Source: Colocasia esculenta | Taxonomy: Eukaryota > Streptophyta > Magnoliopsida > Alismatales > Araceae | Length of the DNA: 64,000 bases | Assembly: GCA_014218235.1 (NCBI GenBank) | Contig: CM024763.1 | Location: 81,640,244-81,704,243, forward strand | Reading direction: 5' to 3' | The notes under the pieces: generated by a model | The model's input: only the letters and a program-made list of their open reading frames with translations | Told to the model about the DNA's origin: nothing | Database searches by the model: none | Shown here: positions 24,301 through 33,300 of the stretch, one piece after another | Position numbering within the stretch: position 1 is the stretch's first letter | Layout: each line of letters opens with the position of its first letter | Translations under genes and position numbers: made by a program

Positions 24301-27300
24301 CTGTCCAGGGTCTCTGTTTCTCTAGGATCCCTAAGATGCTTGTCACGATCAAGAATAAGAGGGAGAAGGGGAGGGACAGAAGAACTGCAGGAGGAACTGA
24401 GGAAGAATAGCAGAGTAAGAGAGGATGAGGAGGGGGTAAACTATTTCTTTTTACCTCTCTGAGATCTCTGTGACTCTGGTTTCCATTCTATCCAACATCC
24501 TAAAGATGGCACTGAAATCCAAAAAAGCCATCCTCATATGTGACACCCACACTTTTCTTATTATTATCATATTATAATGATTAAATGCATAGAATTTAAA
24601 CTTTTCATAAGAAATATGAGTTTGTCATGTTCTGCTCACTACTATCCCAATCTCTTAAATCTCTTCTATATCTGTTCCTGTTGGACCTTACGAGATATCC
24701 CAAGGTTCAATGCAGCATTCCTTGTTGCATCCTTTTATTCATAGTCTTACTTGTGTATCTGTGAATCTGCAATGACCTTATGAAGATCTGTGATATTTAA
24801 TGTCATCCCTTTACTACTTGTGACAACATATCACATTCCAGCATACAAAGGGAATGATTAGGAAGTTCTTTCCTTTTCAGTTCTTTTCATGGTTGTTAAG
24901 GCGACCAAGGGCACTAAGGCGGTGGCCACCGCCTTACTGCTTAGACACCAAGGTGAGGCGTCTAGGCGAAGCCTAGTTTATGTAACAAATTACCTTGAAA
25001 TCTATATTTTATACTATGTACATTCTCTATTTATTAATATAAAAATGCTACCCACAAATATTTGGCACATATGTGTGTGTAAGAAGGCCATATAATAGAA
25101 GAAATAACAAATGTTAACAAAATGATTAATAGTAAGAAGGCAATCAATCGGAATCTGAGCATATATCTGTCAAGTGTCAACAAGTCAAAAAGTTTTATTT
25201 AACCTGAACTGCTAGACAAATAATAAATTTGAGAGAGGGAGATAAAGAATGACTAAACTATATGTATAGTTAAGGCATCTAGCAATAAAAAAACACAACA
25301 GGGGCATGAATCATGCAGCTGTTTAGTCTTATAGGGCTACTCACCTAGGCGACCACTCGCCTTGGCAGTTGGCCAGCGCCTTGTCGCCTCAGCGTCACCT
25401 TAAAAACAATAGTTCTTTTTGTATGCCTAGTTGTGCAATACCAATGAGAGACCAGGATATCATGTCTAGGTTACTTTCACTAAACAGTTTATATATCTCT
25501 TCAGATTGAACAACAGGAACAACAAATAAGAGCAAAGAACTTTTGTTAAGCTTTTTGTGCACCAAGTGGTGGGGACTCACGTGCGCGGGTCCGGTTCGAC
25601 CCTGCTTTGGTCTACCGTCGTCGTCGGACTGCTCGACCGACGTCCTTGTGGCTTGACGAGACATTGATGGAGATTTGAGACATCTTAGTAGTTTATTGTG
25701 GACTGGCCCATTTAGGGCCCATTATGTTGTCTTTATTTATGTTATTTCAGTATTTTTAGGATGTAAGGTTATTTTGGTCTTTTTACTTGGCCTTTAGAGA
25801 GGCTATATATATGTACCTGTTGTCTTCCCCACGAGATGATGAACAGTTGAAGTTTTTGAAAGAATGAACAGTTGCTTTGGAGTTTTGGGCGGTTACCGTG
25901 TTGCAGGCCCTGTGCGATTGTGTTTGGGGATCCCGTGAAGGGAGAGCGAGAAGCTTCACCGCCCCGTCCTTCTCTTCCCTGCCTCCTTCCCCGGCCTTCT
26001 TCTTCCTCCCCCTGTTCTGCCTTTCTTCCCCTCCGTGCCTGTGCTTTCTCTCTCTCTCTACCAGTTCACTCCCATTTCCGGAGCCCCTGTTTGAACTTTT
26101 CTTTGCTGAACACCAGAACCCCCACTGCCAAACCCCACGCAACACCCAGCAGCCTTTCCCCTGCGCGCAGCCAGTGCTTCCACATCCCTGTGTGTGGCCA
26201 GTGCGCCCAGGGCCCCTTGTCGTGCTACCCCGCTCCCGGATCTCCTCTTCCCCCCCCCTGTTCGCGAAAGTCCCAGGCGCGGCCCACCTGCGCACCCACG
26301 CGTGCGGACCAGTCCGCACCTCCCTCCCCGGCACCCAGTCGCGCTCCCTGCGCGCGGACACTCTCCGCCGCCTCGTCGCGAGGCCCTGCCAGCCGCCCCG
26401 GTTCCGCCTTCGCGCCAGCCCGCGCTCAGCACCCATTCCCTGCTCGTGAGCAACCGGCGCCCCTGCCTGTGCAGTTCCTTCGTCGCAGGGTCCCCAGCCA
26501 GCCGCCAGGTCACGAGTCCCCTGCACCCGGCCGCCCTTCCCTGTCCGTCGCCCCGTGCCCAGGACTCAACCGCGGGCCCTTCCCCCCTGCACCCGACCGC
26601 CTTCCTGCTCACCACCCGCGCTCCTGCTGCGTTTCCCCTGTAAGCGCCCAGCGTACCCAGACCCCATCGCGGGGCCCAGCAGACCGCCCCGGCCTTCCGG
26701 CGCGCCAGCGGCCCAAGCCGCACCCCCCCTGCTCGCGACTATCCGCACAGGTCCCACTGAACCAGCCGCCTTCTTCCCGCTGCTTCCCAGGAAATAGTCA
26801 CGTCTTCGTGCAACTTCCTTGAAGCCCCTTCGGCCAGTCACTGCAGCAACAGCAGTGTTACACGACTGTTAGATGAATCTTCCGGAATTTGCAGTTAACA
26901 ACGAAGTTGAGCCGCTGCACGTGTACCCGCCATTTCTTCCTCACGAGTTTGCATTGCCGAGACGACCGAGGACTCCCCCGCGCCAGCATCCTCGACGACC
27001 AGCTGTCTCACCACTTCGTTTACGGTTCGTGGATCCGGTGATCACTAAGTTTTCCGGACTAGCATTGGACGATCCAGAAGCAAGCAGCAGCAGCCGCCTA
27101 CCTGTGTCACCTATTGTCGTCCCCGGTACGGAACCCCGTTCTTCAACGGGTCGGTAAGTCGCAATAGGAACGTCCCAAACTTGCTGGTCATGAGAGATTA
27201 GGTTGACTAGCCATTTTTAAAGTATTAAAAATCATTGCTGGTTGTGCGTTGTGAGATCCTACCTGTACATCTACTAAATTTGCGATATTTGAACGTATAG

Positions 27301-30300
27301 CTATCGTCCTAGACTAGCGGTAGTTCTCACTACGAACGATCCATAACGTTTCTTTGCTGCGATGGACGACTCTAACGGCTAGTTTCTTGTTATTTTACGT
27401 AATTTATTTTCTTGTTAATCCTGTGGAAAACGTGTGAAAATCATTAACTTAAATTGTTCATTGCTGAAATCTTTTGGGGTCAGTTTGCATCCACGTGTGT
27501 CAGTCGTCCCGCATCAATTTTGGTATCAGAGCGTGGTTTTAGACTGTCTAGGACTGTTACTCTGTGTCTGTTGTGTTCATTAAACTCATGCATCAAGTTC
27601 ATTAAATGGGTTACACATCTAGGAGAGTCCACTAGTTCATGCCCACCCATAGTGGTGTCGAGTATCACATCTCGTCAACAATGTCTGGTTCTCATGCAAA
27701 TGCCCCTGGAGCACCTGATGTTGCTCAGAGACTTGATCAAATAATGCATCGTCTGGATCAGCTCGAGCAACGTATGGAAAGTGGGTTCACCGAGTCGGGA
27801 CGTACCGTCCAAGGTATAGCAGGTCGAATAGCTGCATTAGAGGGACTCCCTACCAATGCAGCTCCTGAACCTGTCCGTCCACCTGCCCCATTAAATCCCC
27901 CTAGAGTTGACCGAGTTGTTGCCCGCCCGGAGGCGGAAGATGACCTTGAGATTGAGTCTTTTGATGAGGTAGAGGATATCCCCAGACCCGTTGCCCACCC
28001 ACGTAGGAGACCTGATAGACAGAATGACCATGAGTGGGAGGGTGATCGGAGACCTCCACGTATCCCGAGGGATCAGTTTGGTCGATTCGAGCATGGCGGT
28101 CGTGCGAATCTTAGGCACGACCTGGGGAGAGACCGATATCCTAGAGGTCAGGAGGATTTTGGGTATGCACCTCGGAGGTATGAGTACCCGAGAGCGCGAG
28201 AAGAGCGTGGTGACCCTCGTTTTGACCAAAGGTATCAGCGGAACCCAAGATACCGTGAGGGTCAAGAAGAGTTTGAGGAAGGTTGGAGACCCCAACCTTT
28301 CCATGGGGATCAAGATGATCGTAGAGTTGTTCGTGCCGACGCACCCACATTTGATGGATCTTTGGATCCAAAAGTCTATCTTGATTGGGAAGCGAGCATG
28401 AACCGCTATTTTGATTGGATGGGTATGTCTGATGTTCGCCGAGCTCGTTTCGCCATGATGAAATTAATTGGCCAAGCTCAGACTTACTGGATGAATGTTG
28501 AGACCCTCCTTGAACAGAGAGGGCAGGATCCCATTGAATCGTGGGAAGAAATGAAGCTCAAACTTCGTGAGAAGTATCTTCCTGCATCCTTTCGACAGCG
28601 TCTCATTGATCGTTGGCAAAACATCTTTCAAGGTAATCGTTCTATTACCGAGTATATTGCCGAGTTTGACGAGTACCTGATGAGATGTGGAGCCCGTGAG
28701 GAAAGCGCGGTAACCCTGTCCCGCTTTCGGAAGGGCCTTCGCCCAATATATCAGCATGAGTTGTTCCGTCAGCACGTCATTACCATTGAGCATGCTTACC
28801 AGGTTGTGCGTGAATTGGAGCAATTCGAGCCTAGGACGGACTCCTTACCTCAGGCTAGGCCGACATACTCACGTCCTACTGATCAGCGTACGGTGCCTGG
28901 AGCTCCTCAGCGAGGTCCATTGGTTAGACCTGTGGAGCCTGCACGTCAGGGTCCACCCCCTCGTCCTCGATTTCCACCTCCTGGGGACTCTACTACAGCC
29001 CTACCTATTCCTCCTTCTAGTACCCGTCCCCTTCAGGGTACCCCATCATTCAAACGAGAGGATAAGGGAAAGGCTCCAATCATGGGAGAATCATCTCGAG
29101 GTGTTAGTTCCCGTGATCGATGCTATAAGTGTCAGGGACTTGGTCATTTTGCAGCCCAATGTCCATCCAAGACTCTTGTAGTGACGGGCACCATTCCTGA
29201 GGATGCCCCCGAGCAGCAAGTCACTTATGAAGCTGGAGTTGATATGGCTGAACAATATCAATTCGAGGAGGAGATAGTTGATCATGTTCAAGAAGAGCCC
29301 CTCCATTATAACAACACTGAAGACCTTCCCCATGGAGGTGAACTTGGGGTTGTGCGTTGTAACCTAGCACAGCCTAGAGGACATGATGATTGGCTCCGTA
29401 CTTCCATCTTTCACACCTTCTTTCGCCAAGATGGCAAGGTGTGTAAAGTTATCATTGACAGTGGGAGCTGCATTAACGCTATCTCTCCTCAGGCCATTTC
29501 AGACCTTGGGTTGACAGCGGTTGACCACCCCCGACCCTATCTTGTCTCTTGGGTGAACTCCACCTCCATTCCCATTCGAACAATGTGCCACGTTCCAGTT
29601 TCCTTCCCACCTTATGCGGAGAAGGTTTGGTGCGATGTTCTACCTATGGAGGTTGGGAGTATCATTTGGGTAGGCCCTGGATTTTTGATGTGGACGCCAC
29701 TCTCTATGGTCGGTCCAATGTTTGGGCATTCTCCCATAATGGCGTACGCATTACGCTTCAGCCATCCCGTCCTTTACCCCCTACCCCGCGAGGGACTTCT
29801 ACTTCCAGTGTCCCTTCTCTGCTGCTGGGCTACCTCGTTCCCCAGCCCATGCTTCTTCTAGTGCCTTGTCTTCTCCTTCTTCTACCCCAAAAGGCACTAG
29901 TTCTCATCGGAAAGATGTTACTCCCGTCCCTAGTGGTAGCATCTCCCCTGGTAGCAATACCACTGCTACGGCATCCATTCTTGGGACTCCACCCGTTGTG
30001 ACCCTTCAGTTGATTAGTTCCCAAGAATTTGACCAGGAGCTTGAGCAGTTTGAATATCTTTGTGCTCTTATGGTTCGGCCCACTGAGGGTGAGAGTCTGA
30101 GTAAACATACTCCTGAGATCATCTCTCTTCTTGAGGAGTTCTCAGACGTCTTCCCTGATGACCTCCCCGATGGTTTACCACCTATGCGTGACATCCAACA
30201 CGCTATAGATTTGGTACCAGGATCCACCTTGCCGAACTTGCCCCATTTCCGCATGAGTCCTGCTGAATTCGCGGAATTACAGAGGCAGATTGAAGAGCTC

Positions 30301-33300
30301 CTTAAAAAGGGTTACATTAGGGAAAGCTTAAGTCCTTGTGCTGTACCCGCACTATTGGCTCCAAAGAAGGATGGAACGTGGAGAATGTGTGTGGACAGCA
30401 GAGCCATCAACCGTATCACTGTGAAGTACCGTTTTCCAATTCCCCGTCTGGATGACATGCTTGATATGATGGCGGGAGCCACTATCTTCTCAAAGATAGA
30501 CTTGAAGAGTGGTTATCATCAGGTCAAGTCCGACCTGGAGATGAATGGAAAACTGCTTTTAAGACGAAGGATGGGTTATATGAGTGGTTGGTCATGCCAT
30601 TTGGGCTCACTAATGCCCCAAGTACCTTTATGAGATTAATGACCCAAGTGTTGAGGCCGTTTATGGGGAAATTTCTCGTAGTTTACTTTGATGACATCCT
30701 CATTTTCAGCCACTCCAAGGACACTCATTTAGACCACCTTCGCCAGGTATGCCAAGTGTTGCGCCAAGAAAGCTTATACGGGAACCTCAAGAAGTGCGAC
30801 TTTATGACAGATCGAGTAATCTTCTTAGGGTTCATCGTTTCAAGTGAAGGTGTCTCAGCTGATCCCGAAAAGATCAAGGCAATTATTGATTGGCCTGAGC
30901 CGAAAACAGTGCACGATGTGCGCAGTTTCACGGTTTAGCGACATTTTACCGTCGTTTCATTCGGGGATTCAGCACTATCACGGCTCCAATCACTGATTGC
31001 ATTCGCAAGGGAGCCTTTATCTGGTCGAAGGCCGCTGCTAAGGCCTTTCAGGAAATTAAGGAGCGCATGACTCAGGCTCCTATCCTTCGATTACCCGACT
31101 TCTCGAAAGTATTTGAAGTAGCATGTGACGCTTCGGGAGTCGGCATAGGTGGAGTATTAAGCCAAGAGGGCCACCCAATCGCCTTCTTTAGTGAGAAATT
31201 GAATGATGCTAAATTGAAATATTCCACCTATGACAAGGAATTCTATGCGGTAGTGCAAGCCCTGAGATATTGGAGACACTATCTACTGCCGCAAGAATTT
31301 GTTTTGTTTTCGGACCATGAAGCTCTTAGGTTCTCCATGCCCAGAAGAAGCTTAATCCGAGGCATAGTCGGTGGGTTGAGTTCATTCAGGCCTACACCTT
31401 CGTCCTTAAACATAAGGCCGGTGTGGAGAACCGTGTGGCTGATGCGTTAAGCCGTCGCTCTTTCCTCCTCTCATTGGTTAGCGCAGAAGTCACTGGATTC
31501 GAGAGACTTCGTGAGGGGTATTCCAATTGCCCCGATTTTGGTCCAACCTTCTTAGCTCTACAAGATGGCCCCTCTAGAGAGCATCCTGACTACATTCTTC
31601 AGGAGGGCTATCTATTCCGAGGTGATCGGTTGTGCGTCCCGTGGACCTCTGTCCGTGATTTTTTGATTTGGGAATTGCATGCCGGAGGCTTAGCTGGTCA
31701 TTTCGGTCGTAATAAAACCATTGAATTGGTTGAACATCGTTTCTTCTGGCCCAGTTTGAAACGTGATGTGGCGCATATTGTAGCACGATGTCGTACATGC
31801 GCCCTAGCCAAGCAGAAGAAACAAAATACTGGATTATATACTCCTCTTCCTGTCCCGGATCGTCCGTGGCAAGACGTTAGCATGGACTTTGTCTTGGGAT
31901 TGCCACGAACGGTTCGAAAGAATGATTCGGTCATGGTCGTTGTCGACCGGTTTTCCAAAATGGCTCATTTTATTCCCTGTTCGAAAACTTCGGATGCGTC
32001 TCGGGTAGCTCGTCTATTTCTTGAGGAAGTTGTGCGTTTGCATGGACTACCCAAGACTATTGTCTCCGACAGGGATGTACGTTTTGTCAGTTATTTTTGG
32101 AAGACCTTATGGCATCTTTTGGGCACCAAGCTCAAATTCTCTACTGCTTACCATCCCCAGACCGACGGTCAAACTGAGGTAGTCAATAGGAGTCTGGGAG
32201 ATTTATTGCGCTGTCTAGTGAGAGAGCATGAGCGTGGTTGGGATCAGGTCTTGTCTCATGCCGAGTTTGCATATAATAATTCTGTCAATAGGTCTACAGG
32301 CAAGAGTCCATTCGAGATTGTCACTGGTTATAGGCCTAGAGGACCTTTAGACCTGATTCCTTTACCCAGTCAAGCCCGTGTGTCAGAGTCTGCCGAGTCT
32401 TTAGCTGAACATATTAGGAGTCTTCATGAAAACATTAGGCAACGTATTGAAATCAGCAATGAACATTATAAGAAAATGGCAGATGCACGTTGACGACCAT
32501 AGGAATTTCAAGAAGGAGAATACGTAATGATCAGGGTTAGGCCTGAACGGTTTCCTTCGGGAGCCGTGAAGAAACTACAAGCCTGAGGAGCAGGTCCATT
32601 TCAAGTATTGAAGCGTGTCGGATCGAATGCGTATGTGGTAGACCTACCTCCTGACTATGGTATTAGCTCTACATTCAATGTTGCTGATTTAGTAGCTTAT
32701 CGGGATCCAGCAATGATACCCAGTGACCCGTTTGAGTCTTCTTCCCCCCTTGAGAGTGACACTACACTTGAGCGCCCACCTCTAGTCCCAGTTACTGCAC
32801 GGCGAGAACAGATTGATCATATACTAGACGAGCAAGTTATTACATCTAGGGATGGAGCCTATCAGCGCTACTTGATCCGTTGGAGAGGGAGGCCATCGAC
32901 CGAGGACACGTGGGTTACACGTGAGGAGCTTCAGCGACTGGACCCAGACCTGCTTGAGAGGTACCAGAGCGACTGCGACCCTTACTCGACGGGGTCGAGT
33001 TCCTCCCAGCCGGGGGGAATTGGTGGGGACTCACGTGCGCGGGTCCGGTTCGACCCTGCTTTGGTCTACCGTCGTCGTCGGACTGCTCGACCGACGTCCT
33101 TGTGGCTTGACGAGACATTGATGGAGATTTGAGACATCTTAGTAGTTTATTATGGACTGGCCCATTTAGGGCCCATTATGTTGTCTTTATTTATGTTATT
33201 TCAGTATTTTTAGGATGTAAGGTTATTTTGGTCTTTTTACTTGGCCTTTAGAGAGGCTATATATATGTACCTGTTGTCTTCCCCACGAGATGATGAACAG

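Noticed and set aside
25872..26822. Long Pro-rich open frame (over 300 codons) in the E2 LTR, repeated at 33,326-34,213
   Set aside because: The LTR leader is extremely C-rich, so several frames on both strands stay open. The two LTR copies differ in length of C runs, which breaks the frame in different places; no domain is seen.
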